NCBI GenBank assembly: GCA_902776545.1
Contig: CACYQO010000009.1
Location: 1 to 64,000, forward strand
DNA length: 64,000 nt
Source: an uncultured Prevotellaceae bacterium
GTDB lineage: Bacteria; Bacteroidota; Bacteroidia; Bacteroidales; Bacteroidaceae
Reading direction: 5' to 3'
The notes under the pieces were generated by a model, which was not told where the DNA came from, searched no databases, and saw nothing but the letters and a program-made list of their open reading frames with translations. Position numbers and translations under genes: made by a program. This document shows positions 9,301 to 17,793 of this stretch, piece by piece (within the stretch, counting starts at the first letter, position 1; every line of letters starts with the position of its first letter).

Positions 9301-9424
9301 CGACGTCATGCTGACACCCTATACCAGCTATAATTTCTCCTTCCGTTGTAATGCCTCCACGCTGACCGACGCCCTGAAGTACGACAAGCGCTCGGGTTCG
9401 ACCAACGCCGTGCAGTGGTACTAA
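6353..9424 (+). CDS. lptD: LptD-like LPS-assembly outer-membrane protein
   Basis: Outer-membrane barrel that inserts lipopolysaccharide, 1,023 residues. Translation appears to start at TTG (6353), giving a signal sequence ending in MMACTP, so a lipoprotein-like N-terminus is possible. Residues about 190-330 resemble the OstA jellyroll (DLASEKIFMSLDSNIVHAEG, then YTTCDDPHPDFYL); the rest is an aromatic-rich beta-barrel ending in QWY, as expected for an outer-membrane substrate of Bam. Residues about 30-78 are encoded by an inserted repeat element (6441-6582) within which a second element is nested. An Asp/Lys-rich loop lies near residues 850-890. The divergence from proteobacterial LptD is large, so the call rests on architecture. 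Confidence 0.82.
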   Translation: MRGKHAVIWLLGAFMLMMACTPASLRSDKLSRNEEGGTRNENTTEADQTPSGSPYSGGENALQGNLLPPSSFLVPRNIPQDSLIADEVPRDSVQAAVDVIREGFTEGDSLVMPASPTTVLQEAAAKLKRDTTTMDSLELAIWKHNKAVDDSLALDSINRSRKSGIDSPVEYSANDSLTYNAAISQARLFGDSKVKYQNMDLASEKIFMSLDSNIVHAEGRLDSTTQQMIGSPVFKMGSDEYQTGPMSFNFKSKKGLIKDVYTQQEDGFLTSELSKRGPDGEMYIQHGRYTTCDDPHPDFYLAMSRAKVRPGKDVVFGPTYLVVADVPLPLAVPYGFFPFTKSYSSGLIMPTYGDESDKGFYLRDGGYYFALSDKMDLKLLGEIYTKGSWGVTATSNYKKRYRFSGNFLISYQNSVRGEKNMPDYLLTTDFKLTWNHTQDAKANPYRSFNARVNYSSTAYDANNLTSMYNPQTRTQSTRTSAVGFNTGFSSIGMTINSSFNITQNMRDSTLSVELPTLTINVAQFYPFKRKKAAGSAKWYEKISMSYTGNFKNQINNVKEDRFLHTSLAKDWQNGIQHSIPVKATFTALGYLNITPSFNFTDRMLFRRAEKYWDTQNQKEVTDTVTGFYNVYDWNLSLNVDTKLYGFYTPSRKLFGDKVQAIRHVLTPAVSFSYAPDFGDERYGYRKTYQKTDADGNVSLVEYSPYSINIYQPPSPGMRGELGFDLKNNLEMKIKSDDDSTGFKKISLIDELAAHMSYNFATDIRPLSDLRTSLRLKLSKSYTVNLSTTFASYVYEADSVGATPRVSEHTTYWGKGKWGRFTGLDYNLSYSLNNDKVIKLFKRLTGQKVDDDKGKKRKDEEDDEDWENSVDSNVDLEMEKAKHPSKDKTKAETDEDGYMKFKMPWNLSLGYTISLREDKDNKKFNYSTMRYPYKIIQTLNLSGNIQLSDGWNINFSSGYDFESNKISMTRMSLSRDLHCFSMSCDVMLTPYTSYNFSFRCNASTLTDALKYDKRSGSTNAVQWY
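6441..6582 (+). repeat. In-frame arm-loop-arm element (family 1) with nested family 2 copy, in lptD
   Basis: Outer ends TTTCGAGGAA (6441-6450) and TTCCTCGAAA (6573-6582) are inverted copies. Arms are GAGGAAY 7-mers. Inner ends are GAGAATA (6473-6479) and GGTAATCTC (6542-6550). The loop carries a GC-rich CCCCCTACTCAGGGGG hairpin of family 2 (about 6491-6532). The whole element is open in the gene frame and reads ENT...GNL. Confidence 0.9.
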
Positions 9425-9469
9425 ATCTTTATATTTCGTTATATCGTTATACCGTAATTACGTAAAAAT

Positions 9470-11728
9470 ATGTCTGAGATTCCTGAATTGATTAACGACC
9501 TGGCGCTCATCCTTGTGGTGGCAGGCATTGTGACACTGATTTTCAAGCGCCTCAAGCAACCGCTGGTGCTTGGATATATCGTGGCCGGTTTCCTGGTCAG
9601 TCCGAACATGCCCTACACGGCATCGGTGGTCGATCATAACAGCGTGCATCTTTGGGCAGACATCGGCGTGATGTTCCTGCTGTTCTCGCTGGGTCTTGAT
9701 TTCTCGTTCAAGAAGATCTTGAGGATGGGTGCCTCGCCGATCATCTCCACCTGCACCATCATCTTCTTCATGTCGATGCTGGGTGTGCTGGTGGGGCAGG
9801 CCTTCCATTGGAGCAAGATGGACTGCATCTTCCTCGGAGGTATGCTTGCCATGTCGTCGACGACGATTATCTATAAGGCTTTCGATGACTTGGGACTGCG
9901 GCAACAGCAGTTTGCTGGAATGGTGATGAGCGTGCTGATACTGGAGGATATCCTCGCCATTGTGATGATGGTGATGCTGAGTGCCGTCGCTACGGGTAAC
10001 GACCTGGAGGGCGGACAGATGATTGAGGCCATCGTGAAGATCGCCTTCTTCCTCATCCTTTGGCTTGTGGTGGGAATTTTTGCCATTCCGCTATTCCTCC
10101 GTCGGGTGCGCAATCTCATCAACAACGAGGTGCTGCTGGTGGTGTCGCTGGGTCTCTGCTGTGCGATGGCGGTGACCTCTACGAAGGTGGGCTTCAGCTC
10201 GGCCTTCGGCGCGTTTATCATGGGTAGCATCCTGGCAGAGACGGTCGAAGCTGAGCGCATCGAGAAGCTGGTGGAGCCTGTGAAGAACCTCTTCGGTGCC
10301 ATCTTCTTCGTGTCGGTGGGTATGCTTGTCGATCCGAAAATTCTGGTGGACTATGCCCTGCCCATCCTGTTGTTGGTGCTGACTATTTTGGTAGGTCAGG
10401 CAGTCTTAGGTACAATATCATTCATGCTGGGCGGCGAGTCGTTGAAGTCGGCCATGCGCTGTGGATTCTCAATGGCGCAGATCGGTGAGTTCTCGTTCAT
10501 CATTGCCTCGTTAGGATTGTCGCTGGGCGTCATCAGCGACTTCCTCTATCCTGTGGTTGTGGCTGTGTCGGTCACCACCACGTTCCTTACACCGTATATG
10601 ATCCGTTTGGCCACACCGGCATACAACAGACTCGAACGACATCTGCCCAAGAAACTGATTCTGTCGATGAATCATCTGTCGATGAGTCATGAGCAAACGC
10701 AGCAGCAGAGCAACTGGAAACGGTTGTTGACGCAGATGACCATCAACACCGTGGTATACTCCATCCTCTCGTCGGCGGCTATTGCCCTGATGTTCACCTT
10801 TGCGCTGCCCTTTATGCATACGCTGCTGCCTGGACAGGAACTGCGCCCCTACGCTAATGCCATCACGGGCATCTTTACGATACTCATCATCGCACCGTTC
10901 CTGCGGGCAATGGTGATGAAGAAGAACAAGAGCGAGGAGTTTAAGGCGCTGTGGGCTGAGAGCAACCGTAATCGACTGCCGCTGCTTTTCACCATTCTGG
11001 TGCGTGCGATCATCGCCGTTGCGTTCATCTTCTATGTCTGCAACTCCCTGACGCACTTTGCCAGTGCCCTGCTGATCTGTTTCGGCATCGTGGTGGTGGT
11101 GGGTATCGTATTCTCCCGCTGGATCAAACATCGTAGCATCACGCTCGAACGTCTATTCATCCAGAACCTGCGCTCAAGGGAGATTGAGGCACAGGTGCAC
11201 GGCAAGAAACGCCCGCTGTACGAGGGCCGTCTGCTCGACCGTGATATCCATATCGCTGAATTTGAGGTGCCTGCTGATTCCCTGTGGATGGGTCATTCGC
11301 TGAAACAGTTGAACCTAGGACAGAAGTATGGGGTGCTGATCAGTAGTATCATGCGTGGTGGGCGACGGGTGAATATCCCAGACGGCGATTATGTCGTATT
11401 TCCCTACGATGTGCTGCAGGCGATTGGTAGCGACGCACAGTTTACAACCTTCCGCGATGCCCTTGAGAAGGAACGCTTTGGCGAGGATCCGGATGTGGAG
11501 ATGCGGGAGATGAAACTGCGGCAACTGGTCATTGGCAGCGACAGCCCGTTCATTGGCAAGACGCTCATCGAGAGTGGTATCCGCGACCTCTACAGTTGTA
11601 TGGTCGTCGGACTGGAGGAGGGAAAGGAGAGTCTGTCCACCTTCCGTCCGAACCGCCGTTTCCAGGAAGGGGATATCATCTGGGTGGTTGGTGAACTCGA
11701 GGCGCTCGATGCCTTGATGAAGGCGTGA
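9470..11728 (+). CDS. CPA2-type monovalent cation:proton antiporter with RCK_C domains
   Basis: Kef/GerN-type antiporter of 752 residues. Residues about 5-385 form the Na/H exchanger domain with roughly twelve membrane segments, including GYIVAGFLVSP and the SLGLDFSFKK region. A further membrane stretch follows at about 420-545. Two cytosolic TrkA_C (RCK_C) domains close the protein (about 580-665 with EFEVPADSLWMGHSLKQL, and 670-750 with VIGSDSPFIGKTLIESGI), which in this family bind ligands that gate transport. The leader is short and made of TTATATCGTTATACCG repeats. It converges with pepT with one base between the stop codons. Confidence 0.92.
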   Translation: MSEIPELINDLALILVVAGIVTLIFKRLKQPLVLGYIVAGFLVSPNMPYTASVVDHNSVHLWADIGVMFLLFSLGLDFSFKKILRMGASPIISTCTIIFFMSMLGVLVGQAFHWSKMDCIFLGGMLAMSSTTIIYKAFDDLGLRQQQFAGMVMSVLILEDILAIVMMVMLSAVATGNDLEGGQMIEAIVKIAFFLILWLVVGIFAIPLFLRRVRNLINNEVLLVVSLGLCCAMAVTSTKVGFSSAFGAFIMGSILAETVEAERIEKLVEPVKNLFGAIFFVSVGMLVDPKILVDYALPILLLVLTILVGQAVLGTISFMLGGESLKSAMRCGFSMAQIGEFSFIIASLGLSLGVISDFLYPVVVAVSVTTTFLTPYMIRLATPAYNRLERHLPKKLILSMNHLSMSHEQTQQQSNWKRLLTQMTINTVVYSILSSAAIALMFTFALPFMHTLLPGQELRPYANAITGIFTILIIAPFLRAMVMKKNKSEEFKALWAESNRNRLPLLFTILVRAIIAVAFIFYVCNSLTHFASALLICFGIVVVVGIVFSRWIKHRSITLERLFIQNLRSREIEAQVHGKKRPLYEGRLLDRDIHIAEFEVPADSLWMGHSLKQLNLGQKYGVLISSIMRGGRRVNIPDGDYVVFPYDVLQAIGSDAQFTTFRDALEKERFGEDPDVEMREMKLRQLVIGSDSPFIGKTLIESGIRDLYSCMVVGLEEGKESLSTFRPNRRFQEGDIIWVVGELEALDALMKA

Positions 11729-11729
11729 A

Positions 11730-13028
11730 CTATAAACTATATTCCCCTGTCAGTTCACAAATCCTGACAATCACCTCGACGGCCTTCTGCATCGACTGTA
11801 TGCTCACAAACTCATACGGTCCGTGGAAGTTCACGCCGCCGGCGAAGATGTTGGGGCAGGGAAGACCGCGGAATGACAGTTGGGCACCGTCGGTTCCGCC
11901 ACGGATGGGTTTCACCTTGGGAGCCACACCGCAGTCCTGCATGGCGTGCAGCACAAGGTCGATGACGTGCATCTCGGGGTCGATCTTCTCCTTCATGTTG
12001 TAATATTGGTCGGCGATTTCACAGCTGACCGTTCCTACACCGTATGTCTCATTCATCTGCTCAGTACATTTCTGGATTGTGCGCTTGCGGTATTCGAAAC
12101 GTTCACGGTCATGGTCGCGGATGATGTAGCTCAGCTTGGCGTTCTCCACATTGGCCTGCATGCCCGTCAGGTGGTAGAAGCCCTGATAGCCCTCGGTCTG
12201 CTCTGGTGTCTCTTCTGCCGGCAGCATTGCCGCAAACTCGGCCGCCAGACGACAGGCGTTCACCATCTTACCCTTGGCATAGCCCGGATGCACGCTTACA
12301 CCTTTTATATATATCTTAGCGCTGGCGGCGTTGAAGTTCTCAAACTCCAGTTCGCCCACGTCGCCGCCGTCCATCGTGTAGGCCCAGTCACAACCGAACT
12401 TCTCCACATCAAAGTGATGGGCACCCATGCCGATCTCCTCGTCAGGATTGAAGGCGATGCGGATGTCGCCATGCTTCACTTCCGGGTGGTCTCTCAGCCA
12501 GCACATTGCCTCGACGATTTCTGCAATGCCCGCCTTGTCGTCAGCACCCAAGAGCGTGTGACCGTCAGTCACGATGAGGTCTTCACCCAAATGGTTCAGC
12601 AATTCAGGGAACCGCTTTGGCGACATCAAAAGGTAATCTCCTTCCTCATTTCTCATTCTTGCGTCCCTTCGGTAGCAAGCGTCCTTCGGCCGAGCGTCTC
12701 CTTCCTCGAAACTTCCCAATAGGATGTCCGATCCGTCGTAGTTGCGCACGATCTGTGGTTTGATGTCTGCTCCTGAACAGTCGGGACTCGTGTCGTAATG
12801 CGAGATGAAGCCGATGGTGGGCGTGTCGCTCTTCATGTTCGACTTCAACGTGGCGTAGAGATAGCCCTTGTCGTCGAGCTCGACGTTGCTCAGCCCCTCG
12901 TGCTCCAGTTCCTTCTTCAGGTACTCTGCAAAGACAAGTTGTTTGGCGGTACTCGGCACACTTTGGCTGTCCTCAGCCGACTGTGTGTCAAACTTCGTGT
13001 AGTTTAAGAATCTTTCGGTAATGTCCAT
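11730..13028 (-). CDS. pepT: Peptidase T (tripeptide aminopeptidase)
   Basis: Di-zinc M20 exopeptidase releasing N-terminal residues from tripeptides, 432 residues against about 410 usual. Metal and catalytic motifs are visible: ISHYDTSPD, the [13 protein letters not shown] block, [14 protein letters not shown] and MDGGDVGEL. Residues about 100-140 ([24 protein letters not shown]) are an inserted repeat element that interrupts the otherwise conserved RNYDGSDI...[10 protein letters not shown] stretch and accounts for the extra length. The stop codon lies in a TTTATAGTTTATAG-type repeat. Confidence 0.95.
   Translation of the reverse strand: MDITERFLNYTKFDTQSAEDSQSVPSTAKQLVFAEYLKKELEHEGLSNVELDDKGYLYATLKSNMKSDTPTIGFISHYDTSPDCSGADIKPQIVRNYDGSDILLGSFEEGDARPKDACYRRDARMRNEEGDYLLMSPKRFPELLNHLGEDLIVTDGHTLLGADDKAGIAEIVEAMCWLRDHPEVKHGDIRIAFNPDEEIGMGAHHFDVEKFGCDWAYTMDGGDVGELEFENFNAASAKIYIKGVSVHPGYAKGKMVNACRLAAEFAAMLPAEETPEQTEGYQGFYHLTGMQANVENAKLSYIIRDHDRERFEYRKRTIQKCTEQMNETYGVGTVSCEIADQYYNMKEKIDPEMHVIDLVLHAMQDCGVAPKVKPIRGGTDGAQLSFRGLPCPNIFAGGVNFHGPYEFVSIQSMQKAVEVIVRICELTGEYSL
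12629..12715 (-). repeat. Family 1-related element in pepT
   Basis: Inner end GGTAATCTC at 12632-12640 followed by CCTTCCTCA-type units and a second CTCCTTCCTCG arm at 12698-12710. Between them are direct GGACGC/CCGAAG repeats. Both arms face the same way, unlike the inverted elements. In the gene frame it reads DYLL at the GTAATC core, opposite in orientation to the lptD copy. Confidence 0.75.
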
Positions 13029-13048
13029 ATCTGTTTGTAATTCTGCTG

Positions 13049-13056
13049 CAAAGTTA
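13049..13056 (-). promoter_or_regulatory. pepT promoter -7 box
   Basis: TAACTTTG on the minus strand, about 20 bp before the pepT start at 13028. No clear -33 TTTG is visible at the right distance. Confidence 0.6.
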
Positions 13057-13075
13057 CGAATTATTTTCCATTTCC

Positions 13076-13106
13076 TTTGCTATTTGGGAAATAATTGCTA
13101 CTTTTG
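13076..13106 (+). promoter_or_regulatory. Promoter of the patatin gene
   Basis: TTTG at 13076-13079, exactly 19 bp, then TACTTTTG at 13099-13106: a full match to the Bacteroidota consensus. The intact signal peptide start is at 13130. Confidence 0.85.
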
Positions 13107-13129
13107 TGCCTTCAAATGGAAATGCTGAT

Positions 13130-14048
13130 ATGAAAAGGATACTCAATATGGTATTGTGCCTGGCGCTGATGATGCCGGCATTAGCTGACCGTCCGAAGAT
13201 CGGACTGGCGCGTGCTGAAGGTGCTTGAAGAGGCAGGCATCCACGTGGATTACATCGTTGGCACTTCGATAGGTTCCATCGTCGGAGGACTTTATGCGGC
13301 TGGTTATACCGCCACGGAACTCGAGACGATGTTCCAGACGCAGGAGTGGCTCACGCTGCTCACCGACCGTAAGGCCTCACTGGCTAACGAACCCTATACG
13401 ACCGTCGACGGTGTGACTTATGTCTTCGGCTTTCCCATTCGCGACCGTCAGTCGAAAGGGTGGGGCGTGATGAAAGGCGGGCAGATCGAACACCTGCTTG
13501 ACTCGATGGCCTGTGCGAAAGGCTGTGCAAACTTCGATTCGCTCAAGATACCCTTCTGCTGTGTGGCTGCCGACATCCGCAGCGGTGAGGAAGTGATACT
13601 CCGTCAGGGGTCCTTGGCACAGGCCATGAGGGCCTCGATGGCCATACCTGGCGTGTTCAAACCCGTAGACACAGGTGATTATAAACTCGTGGATGGTGGT
13701 ATGCTCAACAATCTGCCCGTCGACGTATGCCGACAGATGGGAGCAGATATTGTCATCGCCGTCGATCTGCAACAGAACGATCAGAAGCCCCGTCAACAGA
13801 CGGATCTTTCGGCAATCTCCGCCATTGCCGACCTCATCGGTGTGGGTGGCATCCTCAACTGGATTCTGAACCGTCCTGACATCGAAAAATATATCGCTAA
13901 CAGGGAGCAGGCCGATATCCTCATCCATCCCTATCTGCCGGATTACGATGTCACCAGTTTCGGCAATAAGATCGCTGCCCGTATGATACAGTCAGGAGTC
14001 GACGCCACGCGCCAGCTCCTGCCTCAAATTCATGCTTTGGATAAATGA
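13130..14048 (+). pseudogene. Patatin-like phospholipase, oxyanion-hole region deleted
   Basis: Predicted exported serine lipase. From 13130 the frame gives a signal peptide and DRPKIGLA, then runs into TGA at 13226. The rest continues in another frame from about 13212 (VLKVLEEAGIHVDYIVGTSIGS to the end). The family normally has the glycine-rich oxyanion-hole loop (GGGxKG) plus a few residues between these halves, so about 40 bp appear lost. The nucleophile motif GTSIG and the catalytic VDGGMLNN aspartate remain. A GTG at 13212 could give a 278-residue cytosolic fragment, but it would lack both secretion signal and oxyanion hole. It overlaps the next gene by ATGA. Confidence 0.85.
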
Positions 14049-15283
14049 TGCGTCGTAGAATTAAGCAGGGAATAGCATTAGTCATTGTCATCTTGTTGAG
14101 CCTGTGGGTTTCATCACGCTGGCACACATGGTTTGTAGAGGAGGATGAAGAGGCTTATGTGCCTTCGCTCTCACCCGCACATGTGTTGCTGACCTTTGGC
14201 GATGCACACCCACTGTCTCGTAATGTCAGCTGGCAGGCTGATACCGTGGTCCGTCCTTCTTGGCTGGATCTCGTCTGTCTGGCTGACAGCGATACTGTCC
14301 GTGTGGAGGCTCAAGGCGAGGTGTTCCGGTCTCGTGGTGGTCAGGCAGCCTATTATGTCGCCCGTTTGCGTTCTCTTCAGACAGCTACGGCTTACGCCTA
14401 TCGGGCTGTGACCGACGGCAAGGCTTCTCCCTGGTATCAGTTCCGTACACAGCCGGCGCAGTCGGACGCCGTGTCATTTCTCTATGTAGGCGATGTGCAG
14501 GATTCCATCGGCGGAGAGGCGAACCGTTTCCTGCGCGAGGCACTGAGCCGTCACCCTGAGAGTGAGTTCCTCGTCTGTGGCGGCGACCTTTCCGATGGCC
14601 CCAGGCAGAGTTGTTGGGAAGAGGCTTTCCGCGATATTGACAGCGTGGCGCAGGCGATGCCGCTGATGGTCGTTGCGGGTAACCACGACTATCGCAAAGG
14701 CGTCATCCAGTATCTGGAGCGCCGTTTTCCGCTGACATTCTCCTATTTCCTGGATTCCAAGATTGCCGACAATCAGGTCTTCACGCTCTATTATGGACCT
14801 GTACAGTTCTTCCTGCTCGACAGCAATCGTGAGTTGCCTTATCTGCTTACCCAGCGCGACTGGCTGAAAGCCCAACTTGAGCAGAGTCGTGCCCGTTGGA
14901 AGATTGTGGTGCTCCATCATCCGCTCTTCTCCATCAGGAGCAAGTCGCGCAACCTGATTCAGCGATGGGTGTTCAACGGGTTGTTGGAGGAGTATGGTGT
15001 CGACCTCGTGCTGCAGGCCCACGAACATGCCTATGCCCGCATGAGGGCCCGTAACAACGGACAGCCAACCACGCCTGTCTATACTATCAGTCACTGCTCG
15101 CCGAAATGCTATGATGTCTATCCCAACGAACGCTATGATAAATTTGGAGTTGGGGGACGCTATTATCAGACAGTCCACATTTCAGGCGACACGCTCACCA
15201 TGAAAGCCTATGAAGTCTATCATCATACGCTTTATGACTCTTTGCAGATCATAAAAAGCAACGTGAGTAGCCCACGTTTGTAA
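14045..15283 (+). CDS. Metallophosphoesterase, purple acid phosphatase-like
   Basis: Envelope-located calcineurin-type phosphoesterase, 412 residues, with an N-terminal membrane anchor or signal (ALVIVILLSLWVSS). Residues about 40-135 resemble a fibronectin-like N-domain of purple acid phosphatases (VLLTFGD...TATAYAYRAVTDG). The metal-site motifs follow: GDVQD near 147, GGDLSD, AGNHDY, VVLHHPLFS and QAHEHAYAR. The first motif carries GDVQ where GDxH or GDxG is common. Translation is probably coupled to the patatin gene through an ATGA overlap. Confidence 0.86.
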   Translation: MMRRRIKQGIALVIVILLSLWVSSRWHTWFVEEDEEAYVPSLSPAHVLLTFGDAHPLSRNVSWQADTVVRPSWLDLVCLADSDTVRVEAQGEVFRSRGGQAAYYVARLRSLQTATAYAYRAVTDGKASPWYQFRTQPAQSDAVSFLYVGDVQDSIGGEANRFLREALSRHPESEFLVCGGDLSDGPRQSCWEEAFRDIDSVAQAMPLMVVAGNHDYRKGVIQYLERRFPLTFSYFLDSKIADNQVFTLYYGPVQFFLLDSNRELPYLLTQRDWLKAQLEQSRARWKIVVLHHPLFSIRSKSRNLIQRWVFNGLLEEYGVDLVLQAHEHAYARMRARNNGQPTTPVYTISHCSPKCYDVYPNERYDKFGVGGRYYQTVHISGDTLTMKAYEVYHHTLYDSLQIIKSNVSSPRL

Positions 15284-15298
15284 GTACTGTATTGATGC

Positions 15299-16114
15299 TT
15301 AATAGGCGTACACCAATCCGTATTTTTTGTGCAGCAGGCGGAGGGAACCATCGGACTTCATCTGACGGATGACATCATTCACCAGTTGTAGCAAATCCTC
15401 CTGACCTTTGCGCATCAGCACGCCGATCTCACCGTGAGTGAACGGCTCGTTTAATAGCGGGGCTGCCAGGCGCGGGTCCGTCTGCACATAGTAGGGAGCC
15501 TCTGTAATCTCTGTTATCATCACGTCTGCCTTGCCCTCGGCAATGAGCGTTGGGATTTCCTCGTTCTTCTGATGGACGATGATGGCGGCGTGGGTGAGAT
15601 TTGCGTTGGCGAACTTCTCGTTCAGTCCGCCGGGATTCCGGCAGAGGATGGTCTTGCCGTTGGCCAGATAGCCGTCGCTCATCAGCATTGTCTCGCGGCG
15701 GGCATCGGTAATGGTGATGCCTCCGATGGCGAGGTCGAAGGTCTGCGGCTCAGCCTGAACGTCTGCCGAAAGGGTAGGCCACGAGGTGGGTACGAACTGC
15801 AGTCCGACGCCCAATCGTTTGGCAATCTCCCCAGCTACTTCGATGCCGAAGCCCCAATAAGTCCCGTCGTCTTCACGGAAAGACAGCGGCCTGTAGTCGC
15901 CCGTAGTTCCCACTAACAACGTGCCACGCTCCTGAATGCGGCTGATTGTCGGCTGATTGACGATCTCCGTCGCATTATCCTCGTTTGCCGAACACGAGCA
16001 AAACGATACGGTGCCGCTCAGCAGCGCTATAGCCACCACCAACACAATAGCTACGGCAAAGACAATCGCCTTGACTTTGTTTCTCGATACTTTATGCCTA
16101 TGATCTTCGTTCAT
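15299..16114 (-). CDS. PheC-like cyclohexadienyl dehydratase / family 3 solute-binding protein
   Basis: Periplasmic type II binding-protein fold of 271 residues with one N-terminal hydrophobic segment (about 13-33) ending near SFCSCSANE, so membrane-anchored or a lipoprotein. Several stretches resemble cyclohexadienyl dehydratase, which makes phenylpyruvate from prephenate: LLVGTTGDYRPLSF, FVPTSWPTL, GGITITDARR, CRNPGGLNEKFA and ADVMITEITEAPYY. The alternative is an amino-acid ABC transporter binding protein, but no permease or ATPase gene lies beside it, which favours the dehydratase reading. Confidence 0.75.
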   Translation of the reverse strand: MNEDHRHKVSRNKVKAIVFAVAIVLVVAIALLSGTVSFCSCSANEDNATEIVNQPTISRIQERGTLLVGTTGDYRPLSFREDDGTYWGFGIEVAGEIAKRLGVGLQFVPTSWPTLSADVQAEPQTFDLAIGGITITDARRETMLMSDGYLANGKTILCRNPGGLNEKFANANLTHAAIIVHQKNEEIPTLIAEGKADVMITEITEAPYYVQTDPRLAAPLLNEPFTHGEIGVLMRKGQEDLLQLVNDVIRQMKSDGSLRLLHKKYGLVYAY

Positions 16115-16142
16115 GTCACATACCTAATTTAATATACTGCGG

Positions 16143-16150
16143 CAAAGTTA
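16143..16150 (-). promoter_or_regulatory. Promoter -7 box of the PheC-like gene
   Basis: TAACTTTG on the minus strand, 29 bp before the start at 16114. Confidence 0.6.
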
Positions 16151-16410
16151 GCCATTTTCGATCGAAAAATCGTACTTCCGCACCGATATTTAGTATAGTT
16201 TATGAAAGTAATGACTTCATGTTAATCTGCTTGGCGTCTTGGCTGCATACTGCTTCTTCCCCAAGAAACCGTGCATCTCATGTGAAAGGGCATGTGATAA
16301 CTAATTATTATTATCAAAAAATCATAGAAATTGCATTTACCTCTACAAAATGATTGGAAATAGTCTGCTATGTTATTGATTTTAAGCAGCTTTAGTGAAA
16401 TTTCTATAAC

Positions 16411-16736
16411 TTTTTTCTTCTACTTTTCTTCTACTTTACTTCTACTAACCTTCTACTAATCCTCTACTATCCCTCTACTAACTGGCTATCTTATCTCGAC
16501 AAACAGGAAGCCTTAGGCTCACAATATATTCCCAGGGTGGGAATGTTATGTTCCCAGGCTGGGAACGCCATATTCCCAGTTTGGGAACATTTCTTCCGTT
16601 TAATAGAAATCCTGAATTTGTTTCACCTTAAGGACAGTACCACGCCTTCTTCCTATTTGTATATGATTGGTAGATAATTGGTAGAGGCAAAGTAGAAGGA
16701 AAGTAGAGGTAAAGTAGAAGGAAAGTAGATGTAAAA
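16411..16736. repeat. Composite repeat: inverted GTAGAAG arms around three palindromes
   Basis: Left arm 16411-16480 is a run of 10-11 bp units (CTTCTACTTT, CTTCTACTAA, CCTCTACTAT). Right arm about 16668-16736 is the inverse (GTAGAGGCAAA, GTAGAAGGAAA, GTAGAGGTAAA). Between them sits the triple palindrome at 16529-16587. Confidence 0.85.
16529..16587. repeat. Three TTCCCAGnnTGGGAA-type palindromes at exact 22 bp spacing
   Basis: Fifteen-base palindromes at 16529-16543 (TTCCCAGGGTGGGAA), 16551-16565 (TTCCCAGGCTGGGAA) and 16573-16587 (TTCCCAGTTTGGGAA). Start-to-start distance is 22 bp each time, about two helical turns. Could be protein binding sites or tandem hairpins. Confidence 0.9.
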
Positions 16737-16930
16737 TGTCTGCTAAAATCCTTAAATACAGCAATATACATACATTTTAGTAGAGGCAAACAAAGCATTA
16801 TAGTATTTTGCTCTATAATCTAATCCATTTTAGACACAAATCGTTTGACAACTTCATGGTTTTGTAGAATCAGAATATCCGGTCTTGGCCTTTCCATTTT
16901 TCCATGTTGAGAGGTCTTCTTTGTGCCTAA

Positions 16931-17788
16931 TTATTTTATACCCAATACATGTCTATTTATACTGTCAATATTCAACTCGAAGAATTCCTGTCTATGCAAT
17001 TCTATGAAATCAGGACTCATCTTGTGAAGTAGTTTAGGTAACAGCAATTCGAAGAGTGCTAGTGCAGTATCTCCTGTAATATCTGTCAGCTTGTTTAGTT
17101 CACCAACAAATGCCTTCTTGGTTTTAGCCAACAGATACTTGTTTTCCATTGTACCCTCAGTGTATTCTGGACGTTCATTTACCATCGTTGATTTACTGTG
17201 GATTCTCGACCAGATGTTTGTAAGGTGATAGTTATCTAACATTTTTGAGAACAAAAGCCCTTCGTGAGAAACTCTATTCCGTTTCTGCTCATGTTCCTCA
17301 ATAATTGAATAGTAATTTTTCAACAATTCTTTGATGTCATTTTCGCCATTTGAATTTAACGCATAACTCAATTTGTCCCATTGAATCATTCTTTTGCTGC
17401 CAATATTAAAGTCGCACAACTCAACAACTAACTTAAAGAACAAATCGTGAATAGTCGCTATAGCGTGACAGAATGAAGAGTAGTGGTATCTGTAGAAATC
17501 ATATGCAGTATAACCATTTCCTGAATAGTATATTGCATTATAGCGCTTCTTGATTTGCATGACGGCAAGTTGCATATATGACAGCGATGATGTGATTCCC
17601 ATAATGATGGCTCTGACATTTCTAAGGCATGTCTCATGAGGTGGAAGTGGTGGCCGTTCACCTTTGTTTCCATCATGAATGTATTTGTCCAACCTTATAA
17701 TGTCATCCAAATGAGCAAAGTCATCCAATACAGATGTTATTTCGAAGAAAGGTGTTTTATTAAGAAGTAACAGGATTGTCATTCCCAT
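16931..17788 (-). CDS. Hypothetical HEPN-like protein
   Basis: 285-residue protein without a signal peptide or membrane segment. I do not recognise a named family with certainty. The helical central part contains EEHEQKRNRVSHEG (about residues 160-175), where RNRVSH fits the R-x4-H motif of HEPN RNases, and the overall layout recalls large HEPN proteins of the Cthe_2314 type. Codon use is much more AT-rich than in neighbouring core genes. Its start lies 5 bp from the lipoprotein gene upstream on the same strand, so the two may be cotranscribed. A toxin or defence role is only a guess from the HEPN motif. Confidence 0.6.
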   Translation of the reverse strand: MGMTILLLLNKTPFFEITSVLDDFAHLDDIIRLDKYIHDGNKGERPPLPPHETCLRNVRAIIMGITSSLSYMQLAVMQIKKRYNAIYYSGNGYTAYDFYRYHYSSFCHAIATIHDLFFKLVVELCDFNIGSKRMIQWDKLSYALNSNGENDIKELLKNYYSIIEEHEQKRNRVSHEGLLFSKMLDNYHLTNIWSRIHSKSTMVNERPEYTEGTMENKYLLAKTKKAFVGELNKLTDITGDTALALFELLLPKLLHKMSPDFIELHRQEFFELNIDSINRHVLGIK

Positions 17789-17793
17789 TTTGA

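Larger units (their letters stand above)
16151..16930. other. Gene-free AT-rich region with a composite repeat
   Basis: About 780 bp without a supportable gene on either strand. It holds the composite repeat at 16411-16736 with three TTCCCA palindromes; outside it I see only AT-rich sequence. Confidence 0.7.

Noticed and set aside
15299-16114. Amino-acid ABC transporter operon
   Set aside because: No permease or ATPase gene is adjacent, and several blocks resemble PheC dehydratase.
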